Part shown: piece by piece, positions 23,122-30,639 of the stretch
Layout: every line of letters begins with the position of its first letter
How positions within the stretch are numbered: the stretch's first letter is position 1
IMG/VR virus record: IMGVR_UViG_3300046411_000278
Location: 1 to 34,792 of that record
DNA from: a virus
Strand: one strand, 5' to 3'
DNA: 34,792 nucleotides
Position numbers and translations under genes: made by a program
Notes under the pieces: model-generated
Database searches by the model: none
Told to the model about the DNA's origin: nothing
Seen by the model: only the letters and a program-made list of their open reading frames with translations

Positions 23122-23970
23122 TTAGCCTAGTAACTTTCCCAAAGTTTGAGGGCCTACAATACCGTCAGCAGTAAGTCCGTTTGAACTTTGCCACTCTTTA
23201 ACAATACGTGCAGTACCCGGACCAAATATACCATCAGCAGGTGAAATATCAAGTTTCTCTTGTACTTCTGCTACTAGTGGACCACGTGATCCTTGCCTAA
23301 TTGTTTGATTATAGTCTACTTCTGGCTCTTCGAAATCTCCACCTAATACATCCATAGCATGTAGATAGTGTTTCTTACGGTCGTCTAAACCAATTGTACC
23401 ACCGTTAATTCTTTTTGTTGCTCCAACAATATCCATTGCATCACAATACTTGTTTAAGCCGTTACTATCCCAGAACCAACATGCTGAATCTAGTGCGCCT
23501 TTCTTTGTGCGTACATAATCAACTGCTACTTCTGGAGTCATGTCCATTTCTTCTGCAAACTTTGTATAATTATATCTTCCAGTTAACTGAAGTATGCCAC
23601 CACCGCGAAAGCGCCAGCCGTCACCACTATCAGTATCGCCGTTGTCCATACGTGAAGCGTAAATAACGTTTGCGATTTTTTCTGGTTGTCTATGATATTC
23701 ATTAGCATCTCTATTTGCTCTTCTAAAATATTTAGGAAAAATTGTATTCAGTGCTTTGGCGCTGTAGTTTAAGTTTTCACTCAGTACTCTAAAGCCGCCG
23801 GATTCGTGTCCACACTGTGCTACAAACATTGCTACACGTTCTGCTGTGTTTACTTCCCATAAAGGAAGAATTTCACACATTGCTTCATACCAATCTTTCC
23901 AGTCTTCTCTATGAATAAGCTCTTCTGCCATCCATTCTTCGAAATCAAATTTAAAGTGTTCTTTAGCCAT
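23122..23970 (-). CDS. Endolysin: GH19 chitinase-like lysozyme with C-terminal peptidoglycan-binding domain
   Basis: Residues 35-205 are a GH19 domain: HESGGF (55-60) has the catalytic Glu56, and FRGGGILQLTGRYNY (121-135) is the second family signature. Residues 225-282 form a PG_binding_1 domain with GSRGPLVAEVQEKL and then ADGIFGPGT…GLTADGIVGPQT repeats. The enzyme should cleave glycan strands of peptidoglycan. No signal peptide, so release through a holin is expected. At 282 aa it is the usual size for two-domain GH19 endolysins. A perfect TATAAATA late box at 24025..24032 is 54 bases upstream of the start, and spanin genes follow directly. Confidence 0.93.
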   Translation of the reverse strand: MAKEHFKFDFEEWMAEELIHREDWKDWYEAMCEILPLWEVNTAERVAMFVAQCGHESGGFRVLSENLNYSAKALNTIFPKYFRRANRDANEYHRQPEKIANVIYASRMDNGDTDSGDGWRFRGGGILQLTGRYNYTKFAEEMDMTPEVAVDYVRTKKGALDSACWFWDSNGLNKYCDAMDIVGATKRINGGTIGLDDRKKHYLHAMDVLGGDFEEPEVDYNQTIRQGSRGPLVAEVQEKLDISPADGIFGPGTARIVKEWQSSNGLTADGIVGPQTLGKLLG

Positions 23971-24115
23971 TATCTGTATCCTTTATTTGGCATGCCATAC
24001 ATCGACATTGCTCACATACTTTGATATTTATAGTTTGATTATCACCGTCTTTATGATCTTTGAATAAACTTGTTCCACAATGTGATTCGTGTCCGCAATT
24101 TTGACAGTTATTCAT
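23963..24115 (-). CDS. Small cysteine-rich putative zinc-binding protein (50 aa)
   Basis: Found by reading the 145-base gap between the endolysin and the virion-protein gene. It begins MNNCQNCGHESHCG and ends KVCEQCRCMACQIKD: eight cysteines, six of them in CxxC-type pairs (C4/C7, C34/C37, C39/C42), a zinc-ribbon-like layout, plus two histidines. The ATG sits directly next to the upstream stop (24116) and its stop overlaps the endolysin start by 8 bases, typical of phage gene packing. The late box of the endolysin lies inside this gene. It may be a small DNA- or RNA-binding or redox protein; no family recognised. Confidence 0.65.
   Translation of the reverse strand: MNNCQNCGHESHCGTSLFKDHKDGDNQTINIKVCEQCRCMACQIKDTDNG
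24025..24032 (-). promoter_or_regulatory. Perfect T4-type late promoter box (TATAAATA) of the lysis genes
   Basis: The only exact TATAAATA match I found in a promoter position on the minus strand. It is 54 bases upstream of the endolysin ATG and lies inside the small Cys-rich gene. Confidence 0.75.
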
Positions 24116-24814
24116 TTAGATCCTTTTCAAATGTAGACTATAACCCTCGTTGGTTAATACAAGTTTATCACCGTATTTTGTAATGTTATAGTCACCTAAT
24201 ACTTTAGTAAGGAAAATAACTTCAGCCATGTCATTCATATTGATTGTTTCATCAAGCATGGTTTCTTTACCAAAGTCGGTTACGTTAAACCTTAATGGTC
24301 CTGCGTAGGTATTTTTTACAATTAAAGTTTCGCCTAACATATCTATTGATTCAGCATAGCTTTTTGTAAAAAAGTTTTTATAGTTTTCGTATTGCGTTTC
24401 ATTAACAGCAATATCGTAACTTTCTTTATCAACTGGTATAGTTGCTAAATTATCTTCGTCTAAATCTTTACTTTTGAAGTTTTTATAATATCTAAACTTC
24501 ATTTTTTCTAAATCAGATAGTTTACTTACACCGTCTGCAATTTCTATAATTTGCATTGGTATATCTTTGGTACGTTCTATTTCAACAAATACTTTATATG
24601 TACCATCACTTTGTTCGCCTGAAGTTACATCAGCATCTAAAACAAATGGATAACCTTTTTCAATAAAATTTTCTAAATCCTTAGCAGGCTCATTTCCATG
24701 TATACTAAATGCAAGTGTTACTATATCACTATCATTACCCATCTTAGATTTATAAGAATCAATCTCTATGATATTATCTACCATATGTGCTAGGTCGTTT
24801 TTTAATAATCCCAT
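24116..24814 (-). CDS. Conserved virion structural protein of marine T4-like phages (232 aa)
   Basis: Contains IDSYKSKMGNDSDIVTLAFS and DLENFIEKGYPFVLDADVTSGEQ…YKVFVEIERTK, the conserved pattern of an unnamed virion protein found in many marine T4-like phages, from memory. It is soluble, mixed alpha/beta, without repeats or signal peptide. It overlaps its upstream partner (24814..25356) by 1 base, so the two are translated together and probably assemble together, behind a late box at 25382..25389. Specific place in the virion unknown. Confidence 0.72.
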   Translation of the reverse strand: MGLLKNDLAHMVDNIIEIDSYKSKMGNDSDIVTLAFSIHGNEPAKDLENFIEKGYPFVLDADVTSGEQSDGTYKVFVEIERTKDIPMQIIEIADGVSKLSDLEKMKFRYYKNFKSKDLDEDNLATIPVDKESYDIAVNETQYENYKNFFTKSYAESIDMLGETLIVKNTYAGPLRFNVTDFGKETMLDETINMNDMAEVIFLTKVLGDYNITKYGDKLVLTNEGYSLHLKRI

Positions 24815-25356
24815 TATACTGTCTCTAAGTCTGCGCCTGCATCTGCTACGTCTGCTGTAGCTTCAGCACCAGTGTCAGCTGGTTGTGTTTCTGGAGTAAT
24901 AGTTGATTCAGTGCCTGTATCAGTTTCGTAATCTGTCATTGCTTTATATCCACCGTATATGTCAGCAATAAGTTTTTTTGGCATCATTATTTCTACTACC
25001 CATATAGGTAAAGTATCTAATTTGCCTTTTTTAGTACCAGGACGAATATCATCTGGTTTCCGTATTTTACGTGGCTTAATTATTTTATCTTTTTTATAGG
25101 TTACTTTACAATCATAATCTAATAGTCTTTTTCCACCCATTGGATCAGGCATGTTATCATGTTCCCACATAAATGCACATGTTACCCAATGTCTAGAAAT
25201 TTTTGGACCAAAGACTATTTCGCCGTCTTCCCAATTATCATACACATAAACGTCAAGGTCATCTAAGACTCTTTCAAAGTCTTTTAATACAGTAAATGCA
25301 ACATCGCTGTCGTATATTTCTGATATATTTTTTACTACGTCGCTAATATCTTTCAT
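24814..25356 (-). CDS. Conserved virion structural protein of marine T4-like phages (180 aa)
   Basis: An acidic N-terminal helix (SDVVKNISEIYDSDVAFTVLKD) is followed by VYVYDNWEDGEIVFGPKISRHWVTCAFMWEHDNMPDPMGGKRLLDYDC, a sequence pattern I recall in virion proteins next to the 232-aa partner. Residues 150-180 form an Ala/Thr/Asp/Glu low-complexity tail. GATAAATA lies 25 bases upstream of the start, with ATAGGTG as ribosome-binding site. Function unknown beyond a structural role. Confidence 0.7.
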   Translation of the reverse strand: MKDISDVVKNISEIYDSDVAFTVLKDFERVLDDLDVYVYDNWEDGEIVFGPKISRHWVTCAFMWEHDNMPDPMGGKRLLDYDCKVTYKKDKIIKPRKIRKPDDIRPGTKKGKLDTLPIWVVEIMMPKKLIADIYGGYKAMTDYETDTGTESTITPETQPADTGAEATADVADAGADLETV

Positions 25357-25381
25357 GTTATAGGCACCTATCTTATATACT

Positions 25382-25389
25382 TATTTATC
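25382..25389 (-). promoter_or_regulatory. T4-type late promoter box (GATAAATA) of the structural pair
   Basis: Minus-strand GATAAATA, 25 bases before the ATG at 25356, within the divergent gap 25357-25487 that also holds the phoH upstream region. Confidence 0.65.
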
Positions 25390-25426
25390 AGTTTAATGTA
25401 TTAGTACTTAACCTTTGCGAGATCTA

Positions 25427-25434
25427 GCTAAATA
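25427..25434 (+). promoter_or_regulatory. Candidate late promoter box (GCTAAATA) of phoH
   Basis: Plus-strand GCTAAATA, 53 bases upstream of phoH. It differs from TATAAATA at its first two bases. A strong AAAGGAGG ribosome-binding site at 25473..25480 follows. No Pho-box-like repeat was seen in this gap. Confidence 0.4.
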
Positions 25435-25487
25435 TTTTTGTAAGCAAAGTTAGGGCTTACTGAAGTCACATTAAAGGAGGACACTTC

Positions 25488-26210
25488 ATGAGTGCAAAGC
25501 GAGCTCGCAAGAGCAAGAACTTTCACAATAATGTTGTTCAAATTAATAATTATCTTCCAGAAAAGCAGAAAACTGTTAAAATCGTGCCACGTAATAGGGC
25601 ACAAGAATCTTATATGCTAACGCTAGCCAATCCAAAGAAAGACGTTGTCTTTGGCATAGGTCCTGCTGGCACAGGTAAGACTCTTATTGCGGTGCTAACA
25701 GCAATTAAGTTTTTTAAAGAAGGAATTGTAGACAAGATTATTGTAACAAGACCAGCTGTTTCAGTTGACGAAGACCTAGGTTTTTTGCCTGGGACACTAG
25801 AACAAAAAATGGCTCCCTGGACAAGACCAATATTTGATGTACTACGTGAATATTTCACGGCTAAAGAAATTGAAGGTATGATTGCAGAAGGTGTAATTGA
25901 AATAGCACCCCTTGCATACATGCGTGGTCGAACGTTTAAAAGAGCATATATCATTGCTGACGAGATGCAAAACTCAACAGCTAATCAAATGAAGATGCTA
26001 CTAACACGTTTAGGGGAAGGTTCTAAGATGGCAGTAACAGGTGATCTAAATCAAGCGGATAGAATGAAAGATAACGGTTTAATAGACTTTATTAATCAAC
26101 TTAGTCGTTTTGGTAACAGTACACACCTAGACTACATTACATTTAACCATCAAGATATCGAAAGGCATAACGCAGTGAGGGAGGTACTAGAAGTATACGG
26201 TGACGAATAA
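25488..26210 (+). CDS. phoH: PhoH-like P-loop ATPase
   Basis: At 240 aa it is typical of the short phage PhoH. Walker A is GPAGTGKT (58-65), then VTRPAVSVDEDLGFLPG and the Walker B/acid motif AYIIADEMQN (153-162). GDLNQADR (about 180-187) and the QLSRF motif match the family. PhoH-like genes are found in most marine phages and are often linked to phosphate starvation, but the molecular role is debated; RNA helicase or ribonuclease partners are suggested. The gene is on the plus strand, ends 1 base before the convergent thyX stop, and has a very strong ribosome-binding site. Confidence 0.93.
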   Translation: MSAKRARKSKNFHNNVVQINNYLPEKQKTVKIVPRNRAQESYMLTLANPKKDVVFGIGPAGTGKTLIAVLTAIKFFKEGIVDKIIVTRPAVSVDEDLGFLPGTLEQKMAPWTRPIFDVLREYFTAKEIEGMIAEGVIEIAPLAYMRGRTFKRAYIIADEMQNSTANQMKMLLTRLGEGSKMAVTGDLNQADRMKDNGLIDFINQLSRFGNSTHLDYITFNHQDIERHNAVREVLEVYGDE

Positions 26211-26211
26211 G

Positions 26212-26880
26212 TTATTTTAGCTCATTCATTATCGGAAATATTTTGCTAATTACTTTGGCACAAGCATGGGCAATTTCCATGTGTTCTTTTTGTGTGCCAT
26301 TAGCGCCACGTAGCTCTATATAATGAACCCAGCTTCTTATGGAGCCGTTCATATAAAGTCGTGTTTTTGTACAACCTTCGGGTAGGACTACACGAGCTTG
26401 TTCTTTTGCGATACCATTTTCGATAGCCCATTCGTATGTTTCTTTTGCTTTGTCAATTACAGATTGTTGTTTTATTTTCCATTCGTAATGTAAATCACTT
26501 TCATCACTTATCTCGACACTATTTTGTCTGTTTTTAGTATCTTGTAAACGTGCTTCACGTGTTACAAATTGTTCACCCATTTCACTAGGCTCTGCATAAC
26601 GCTGACTAAACTCCTGAAAAGCAAAACTACGATGACGTACAATTTGATGTGCAATATCTCTTGTAGTATCAATTTCTAAACATGCACTTACCATTTCTAA
26701 CGGAGACCAATGCTGGTGTTTAATTAGGTACTTAATAAGTTTTTCACTTGTTTCTTTGTTAATTTGATTAGCAGGATTACTTACCCTGGCACAAAATGCT
26801 ACAAGATCTTGTATATCCCTAATATGCTGAGATGTCATACTTTCATCTGGTTGTGAATAACTAACTAGTCTAACGTTCAT
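26212..26880 (-). CDS. thyX: Flavin-dependent thymidylate synthase
   Basis: The signature RHRSFAFQEFS (82-92) is the ThyX RHRx7S motif. EQARVVLPEGCTKTRLYMNG, then SIRSWVHYIELR, follows in the expected order near the C-terminus. At 222 aa it fits the family's 210-250. ThyX methylates dUMP to dTMP using FAD, NADPH and methylene-tetrahydrofolate, supplying thymidine for AT-rich phage DNA. All residues known for FAD and dUMP binding in the motif are present. It is the last gene of the run from dexA; the gap to the upstream oxygenase is 0 bases. Confidence 0.96.
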   Translation of the reverse strand: MNVRLVSYSQPDESMTSQHIRDIQDLVAFCARVSNPANQINKETSEKLIKYLIKHQHWSPLEMVSACLEIDTTRDIAHQIVRHRSFAFQEFSQRYAEPSEMGEQFVTREARLQDTKNRQNSVEISDESDLHYEWKIKQQSVIDKAKETYEWAIENGIAKEQARVVLPEGCTKTRLYMNGSIRSWVHYIELRGANGTQKEHMEIAHACAKVISKIFPIMNELK

Positions 26881-27414
26881 TTAAAACTCCATATCTGCCG
26901 CAATAATAAAGCGGTCTTGTTGTGATTGCACTACCCCTGGACGATGCCATACTGCTCCAGGATATATCATCCAATGTCCTGTTTTCCAAGGTACAAAAAA
27001 GTTACCTTCACCTTCTGGACTAATAGGTGCTAATTCTGTTCCTGCTTTTTCTAAATCTTTTACATCATTAGGTAAGTGCATATAGTATACACCACTCACT
27101 GTTTTTGTTTCTGAATTGTGATTATGATGATGCCAAAGTTTATCTCTATCTTCAACATGTTTTAAACTTGTGCGAAAACTCCAGCTCTGCACATTTTTAA
27201 TTTGGACTTCTCTTCCTAAGTATCTAAAGCAACTCCAAAGGAAACTCATTTTTAAATCTGTGAAGTCTTGGAACACATTCCAATCAGTTTGATACTTTGG
27301 ACTGTTAGTCCAAAACTTGCCAGCGTCTATGCCAGTTGATACTTCACGACACATTGTTTGTCTGTCGTTTTCTGTAATTAAATTGTTCCAGTCATAAAAC
27401 TCATACTCGATCAT
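26881..27414 (-). CDS. Putative 2OG-Fe(II) oxygenase (177 aa)
   Basis: The frame reaches upstream to 27447, but the ATG at 27414 overlaps the parvulin stop (TAATG) and gives MIEYEFYDW, a natural start. WHHHNHNSETKTVSGVYYMHLP supplies an HxHN iron-site motif and WHRPGVVQSQQDRFIIAADMEF the distal His and 2OG-binding Arg. This follows the same HxH…H…R plan as the enzyme at 6797..7399. Such oxygenases hydroxylate proteins or small molecules; the substrate is unknown. Confidence 0.75.
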   Translation of the reverse strand: MIEYEFYDWNNLITENDRQTMCREVSTGIDAGKFWTNSPKYQTDWNVFQDFTDLKMSFLWSCFRYLGREVQIKNVQSWSFRTSLKHVEDRDKLWHHHNHNSETKTVSGVYYMHLPNDVKDLEKAGTELAPISPEGEGNFFVPWKTGHWMIYPGAVWHRPGVVQSQQDRFIIAADMEF

Positions 27415-27734
27415 TAACCTGTCCTTAATACAATATGTACACCCCAAGGAGTAATTACTGGTGGTCCAATGTCGTCAATTTGAATTACTTTTACAGCATT
27501 GCTAAAATCTGGATGCATTTTTTCTTCAGGAAACCAACCAAGGTCTCCACCATGCCTAGGTCCACTTGCACATGAACTATTTTTTCCAGCCGCATCTGTA
27601 AAACTTATTGTGCCTGCTTTGATATCTTTAATTAATTGTTCAGCATCTTCTACAGCAACTCCTAGTGGTCTTTCGTGCGTACTGTTTTCAGCTTTGTCAT
27701 AGCTTAGTAATATATGTTTACATTTTAACTTCAT
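27414..27734 (-). CDS. Parvulin-type peptidyl-prolyl cis-trans isomerase (PpiC/rotamase)
   Basis: A minimal 106-residue single parvulin domain: CKHILLSY at the start, AEQLIKDIKAGTISFTDAA, then SGPRHGGDLGWFPEEKMHPDF and WGVHIVLRTG at the end. These follow PpiC in order (KHIL, hydrophobic helix, GGDLGWF, GxHI). An insert (ENSTHERPLGVAVE) follows the first strand. No signal peptide, so it should act in the cytoplasm. It speeds proline isomerisation during folding, probably of phage or host proteins. It sits between ferredoxin and oxygenase genes with no spacing. Rare in phages as far as I recall. Confidence 0.88.
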   Translation of the reverse strand: MKLKCKHILLSYDKAENSTHERPLGVAVEDAEQLIKDIKAGTISFTDAAGKNSSCASGPRHGGDLGWFPEEKMHPDFSNAVKVIQIDDIGPPVITPWGVHIVLRTG

Positions 27735-28076
27735 TTAATCTCCTGCTCCTGGCTTTTCAGAAAAGTGCTTCATCTTGTCTTGTACGTCTGCCCATTCTTC
27801 TGCATCAGCCGGCACTTCTGATTCATCCTTTGATGTAATATTAGGCCAAGTGTTTGACCATTTGTAGTTTAGATCATAAAAGAAATTATCCTTATCTTGA
27901 TGATCTGTAATAATTGCATCTACTGGACATTCAGGTTCACATACTCCGCAGTCAATACATTCATCTGGATTAATTACAAGCATGTTTTCGCCTTCGTAAA
28001 AACAATCTACTGGGCAAACTTCGACGCAATCCATGTGTTTACATTTAATACAGTTGTCATTTACCAGGTATGTCAT
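27735..28076 (-). CDS. fdxA: 7Fe ferredoxin, FdxA type
   Basis: 113 aa, near full length for FdxA (about 107-112). Cys9, Cys17 and Cys50 should ligate a 3Fe-4S cluster, and Cys21, Cys40, Cys43 and Cys46 a 4Fe-4S cluster, as in Azotobacter ferredoxin I (numbering shifted by one). The long C-terminus with [13 protein letters not shown] and [12 protein letters not shown] is also FdxA-like. It moves electrons; the partner is not evident, though the phage carries oxygenases and thyX nearby. This is a bacterial-type ferredoxin, not the 2Fe-2S plant type of cyanophages, which hints at a heterotrophic host. Overlaps its upstream neighbour by 4 bases. Confidence 0.95.
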   Translation of the reverse strand: MTYLVNDNCIKCKHMDCVEVCPVDCFYEGENMLVINPDECIDCGVCEPECPVDAIITDHQDKDNFFYDLNYKWSNTWPNITSKDESEVPADAEEWADVQDKMKHFSEKPGAGD

Positions 28077-28477
28077 AGCTCTCCTTTATTACGCATTTCT
28101 GCACGGATATTTGTTGCACTAATACTATGTATCTCTTTTCCTAAGTCATGTTCTGTAAATGTGTAACCTACACCACGTCCATAACTAATATCTACAATAT
28201 TAGGAACAACCATAATAATATATTCTTGGTTATATGTATAGCCTTCTTTTGCTAATTCTTTTTTAATATTTTCTTCAACATCTGTAACAATAAAAGGATT
28301 GTCATTTTGCGTCATTGTACGTCCGCCTGATGCATCTGTGTCTTGCGGAACAGTTCTAATTTGGATACATACTTGCCCAGTTTCAGCAAGAGCACGTTTG
28401 AATAATTCTGTATGTCCAGGATGCCAAGGTTGCCATCTGCCAAGCATTTGTGTTGTAGGTTTAAATCTATCAAACAT
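28073..28477 (-). CDS. HxGH nucleotidyltransferase (134 aa)
   Basis: [17 protein letters not shown] (residues 13-29) is the HxGH nucleotide-binding motif, and [10 protein letters not shown] near residue 120 matches ISTSxxR. The fold is that of cytidylyl- or NMN/pantetheine-adenylyltransferases. A kinase gene overlaps it by 8 bases upstream, so the pair could act in sequence: kinase makes the phosphate ester and this enzyme activates it. NadR-like (NMN kinase plus adenylyltransferase) or sugar-activation chemistry are possibilities; the sequence does not decide. Confidence 0.82.
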   Translation of the reverse strand: MFDRFKPTTQMLGRWQPWHPGHTELFKRALAETGQVCIQIRTVPQDTDASGGRTMTQNDNPFIVTDVEENIKKELAKEGYTYNQEYIIMVVPNIVDISYGRGVGYTFTEHDLGKEIHSISATNIRAEMRNKGEL

Positions 28478-28895
28478 TTTTCTTCTCCATGTAGTTCATA
28501 ACTACTTCTGAAAGTTGTTGATGTGTATCAGTAAACCATTGCTTTACATGATAATCAAATTTTGTAGGCGCTTGAAACATTTTGTTAGTATCTTCAAAAC
28601 GTCCTTCTTCAATAGTATCCATCCAAACTGTATAGTCTGGTGCAAACTCTGTACGTGCTTGTTCAGTGGGGCACACAAAGTCGGCAACTGCAATTTTGCC
28701 GGCCATGACTACTCCATCAGCTAAATGACGCATACGTTGAGCTTGTCTAATACGTCCTTCAGGAGTAAAGTCCCAATCGTCGTATTGTGTACGTATTGCA
28801 TCTGCGTTGATGTGTACTGCACTGATTAAGTCTGCAAAGGGTTTTGCAAGTGTAGTCTTACCACTACCGGGTAGACCAAATATTAGAATCTTCAT
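28470..28895 (-). CDS. P-loop kinase, adenylylsulfate-kinase (CysC)-like
   Basis: Walker A GLPGSGKTT (7-15). VHINADAIRTQYDDWDFTPEGRIRQAQRMRHLAD (from about residue 31) matches the CysC layout of [LI]DGDxxR, then F..E.R..NI.R...ia, with NADAIR in place of DGDNVR. VADFVCPTEQARTEF is the counterpart of the ISPxxxxR segment. At 141 aa it is smaller than CysC (about 180-200). It may phosphorylate adenylylsulfate or, given the altered motif, a sugar or nucleoside. It overlaps the nucleotidyltransferase by 8 bases and immediately follows gp44 in the operon. Confidence 0.75.
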   Translation of the reverse strand: MKILIFGLPGSGKTTLAKPFADLISAVHINADAIRTQYDDWDFTPEGRIRQAQRMRHLADGVVMAGKIAVADFVCPTEQARTEFAPDYTVWMDTIEEGRFEDTNKMFQAPTKFDYHVKQWFTDTHQQLSEVVMNYMEKKNV

Positions 28896-29810
28896 TTATA
28901 ATCTCGCTAATCTAATTAAGGTTGCGGCCAAGTTAATCTCCGGATCGGAAACTAATGTATGATCAACAAGTCCTTGCTTAATAATTAGGATTGCACTCTC
29001 TTGCTTTTCTTCATCACCAAACAAATCAATATTGTCATACAACCATTTGTATATATCTTCAATCTCATCTGGCCTTGCTTGCGAACAGACTAGTTTACGT
29101 GCTTGACCAATCTTGCCTGCTTTGAACAATTCTACCATTTCGATCTTATAGTCAGCATCTCCTGTATCTGCTTTAGCCGGCGGCACTAGTTTGCCGTCAA
29201 CACAATTCATTTGCACCATGTTAATACATTTACGCAAATCAGGATACGTTGCTTTTACATAAGTGTCTAAGATATCCAAGTCTGGAGTAACACCTTCTGT
29301 AAGAACAATTTCTGCAACTCTTGCAGTGAATTCTGTTTGATCAATACGTTCAATATGAAAGCCTTGACATCTTGAATGTAGTGCAGGAATAATTCTATTT
29401 GGATAGTTACAAGTAAGAATAAAACGTGCAGTAGTATGATACTCTTCCATAACACCACGCAATGCCGCTTGTGCGTTTGGACTCAAGTAATCAGCTTCAT
29501 CTAATAAAACAACTTTAAATGCACCAAACGGAATCATCTGTACAAAGTTTACAATTTTATCACGTACATCTTCTACTGAATTTGTTCTACTAGCATTAAT
29601 CTCTAGTACATCAAGATCGTTTATTTCTAACTGATTAAGAAGTATTTTTGCAAGTGTTGTTTTACCAATACCTGCATTACCACTAAACAATAAATGCGGA
29701 ATAGTACCATCTGTGATCCATTGCTTTACTTGTTGTCTTTGTGCGTCATCTCTAAATACATATCCGTCAACTGTGTTAGGACGATATTTTTCTACCCATA
29801 ATTCTTTCAT
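28896..29810 (-). CDS. 44: Clamp loader ATPase large subunit (T4 gp44-like)
   Basis: 304 aa (T4 gp44 is 319). EKYRP near the start, Walker A GNAGIGKTT (44-52), Walker B VVLLDEAD (100-107), and the arginine-finger SRC motif HSRCQ (145-149), all typical of RFC/gp44 clamp loaders. The C-terminal helical part (about 230-304) is the oligomerisation collar. It opens the gp45 clamp onto primed DNA with ATP. I did not find the small partner gp62 in this window. It overlaps dexA by 4 bases. Confidence 0.95.
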   Translation of the reverse strand: MKELWVEKYRPNTVDGYVFRDDAQRQQVKQWITDGTIPHLLFSGNAGIGKTTLAKILLNQLEINDLDVLEINASRTNSVEDVRDKIVNFVQMIPFGAFKVVLLDEADYLSPNAQAALRGVMEEYHTTARFILTCNYPNRIIPALHSRCQGFHIERIDQTEFTARVAEIVLTEGVTPDLDILDTYVKATYPDLRKCINMVQMNCVDGKLVPPAKADTGDADYKIEMVELFKAGKIGQARKLVCSQARPDEIEDIYKWLYDNIDLFGDEEKQESAILIIKQGLVDHTLVSDPEINLAATLIRLARL

Positions 29811-30346
29811 TTAGTAACTCCAAAGTGTTTATATGTCTGTTGTAAGCATTTTGCTTGATAGTAACAGTCTGCTAGTGCATTGTGTAATTGCTCTTGTATT
29901 GCTTTACGTGGATCACTAGGCATCATTGCAAACGCAGTTCTACTATCTCTAATTTGCCAAAAGTTCCACGGACAAGGCTTGCCAACGTTTTTGTATAAGT
30001 TTTGTAATATTGCATAATCAAATAAAGGTCCTTGACACCATAAATAATCAACTCCAACACACCATTTGTTAAGTTGCTTTGTTAAGCTATCCATATTTAC
30101 TCGCTCATGATCTCCAAAGGCTTCATCTTGGATTTCTTGCTTTTGTTTACTCCACCATGCTAATGTATTATCGTCTATACTACGACCATATTTTTCTGAT
30201 TGTTCTTCTACGTCACAACGTAGATACAAACCGTGATTGGGTTCAGCATCACTGAACGGATCAAATTTTACTGCACCTAAAGTAATGATAACACTATCAG
30301 GTTCGACACCTAGTGTTTCTAAGTCAATCATACCATGTATTGCCAT
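29807..30346 (-). CDS. dexA: DexA-like 3'-5' exonuclease (DnaQ/DEDD superfamily)
   Basis: 179 aa. Exo I IDLETLGVEP (7-16) supplies Asp and Glu, LWCQGPLFDYAIL gives the Exo II Asp, and HNALADCYYQ near residue 155 is the Exo III HxxxxD. This is a DEDDh-type exonuclease, near the size and motif spacing of T4 DexA (227), though shorter. It trims 3' DNA or RNA ends and in T4 is linked to host DNA degradation. It is third in the early transcript starting at 30668..30696, after two tiny membrane-protein genes. Confidence 0.88.
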   Translation of the reverse strand: MAIHGMIDLETLGVEPDSVIITLGAVKFDPFSDAEPNHGLYLRCDVEEQSEKYGRSIDDNTLAWWSKQKQEIQDEAFGDHERVNMDSLTKQLNKWCVGVDYLWCQGPLFDYAILQNLYKNVGKPCPWNFWQIRDSRTAFAMMPSDPRKAIQEQLHNALADCYYQAKCLQQTYKHFGVTK

Positions 30347-30347
30347 A

Positions 30348-30473
30348 CTACATTACTTTCATTAAAATAACTACTTGAACTGCTAATACTACAATCGGCA
30401 CAATAGTTCTTACAAGTTCCATTATGTGATTGTATTCATCTAGTTTTCTTTCAAGTTTATTTCTTTTTGCCAT
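30348..30473 (-). CDS. Tiny membrane protein (41 aa)
   Basis: Too short for automatic calling; found by reading the minus strand after the 30475 gene. A basic N-terminus (MAKRNKLERKLDEYN) is followed by one hydrophobic segment (LVRTIVPIVVLAVQVVILM, about residues 20-38). Its start lies one base after the upstream stop and its stop is one base before the dexA ATG. Function unknown; possibly an early membrane-targeted effector. Confidence 0.55.
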   Translation of the reverse strand: MAKRNKLERKLDEYNHIMELVRTIVPIVVLAVQVVILMKVM

Positions 30474-30474
30474 A

Positions 30475-30639
30475 CTAACCTTTCCTATTTTCTTGGCCCA
30501 TTGCACTCATAATAAGTAGAATATAAAGTATAGGCCATGCCCACCCTGTAATATATCCTGTAATATGCAGAGTCATCAATGCTACGCCTGTAAGACCAGT
30601 AGTACCGATTCCGCTAGTTTGTGGCTTTGGAAATTTCAT
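30475..30639 (-). CDS. Tiny membrane protein (54 aa)
   Basis: The start at 30639 has a clear AGGAG site seven bases upstream and a consensus promoter just beyond, so it is the first gene of the early dexA-gp44 transcript. MKFPKPQTSGIGTTGLTGV is followed by a hydrophobic stretch (ALMTLHITGYITGWAWPILY, then ILLIMSAMG). The initial short Pro/Gly segment is unusual. Function unknown; being the first gene after a strong promoter suggests early host-takeover or membrane activity. Confidence 0.65.
   Translation of the reverse strand: MKFPKPQTSGIGTTGLTGVALMTLHITGYITGWAWPILYILLIMSAMGQENRKG

Noticed and set aside
23118-23125. GCTAAATA as late promoter for the i-spanin
   Set aside because: Only 4 bases separate it from the ATG, and the TATAAATA at 24025 already covers the lysis genes.
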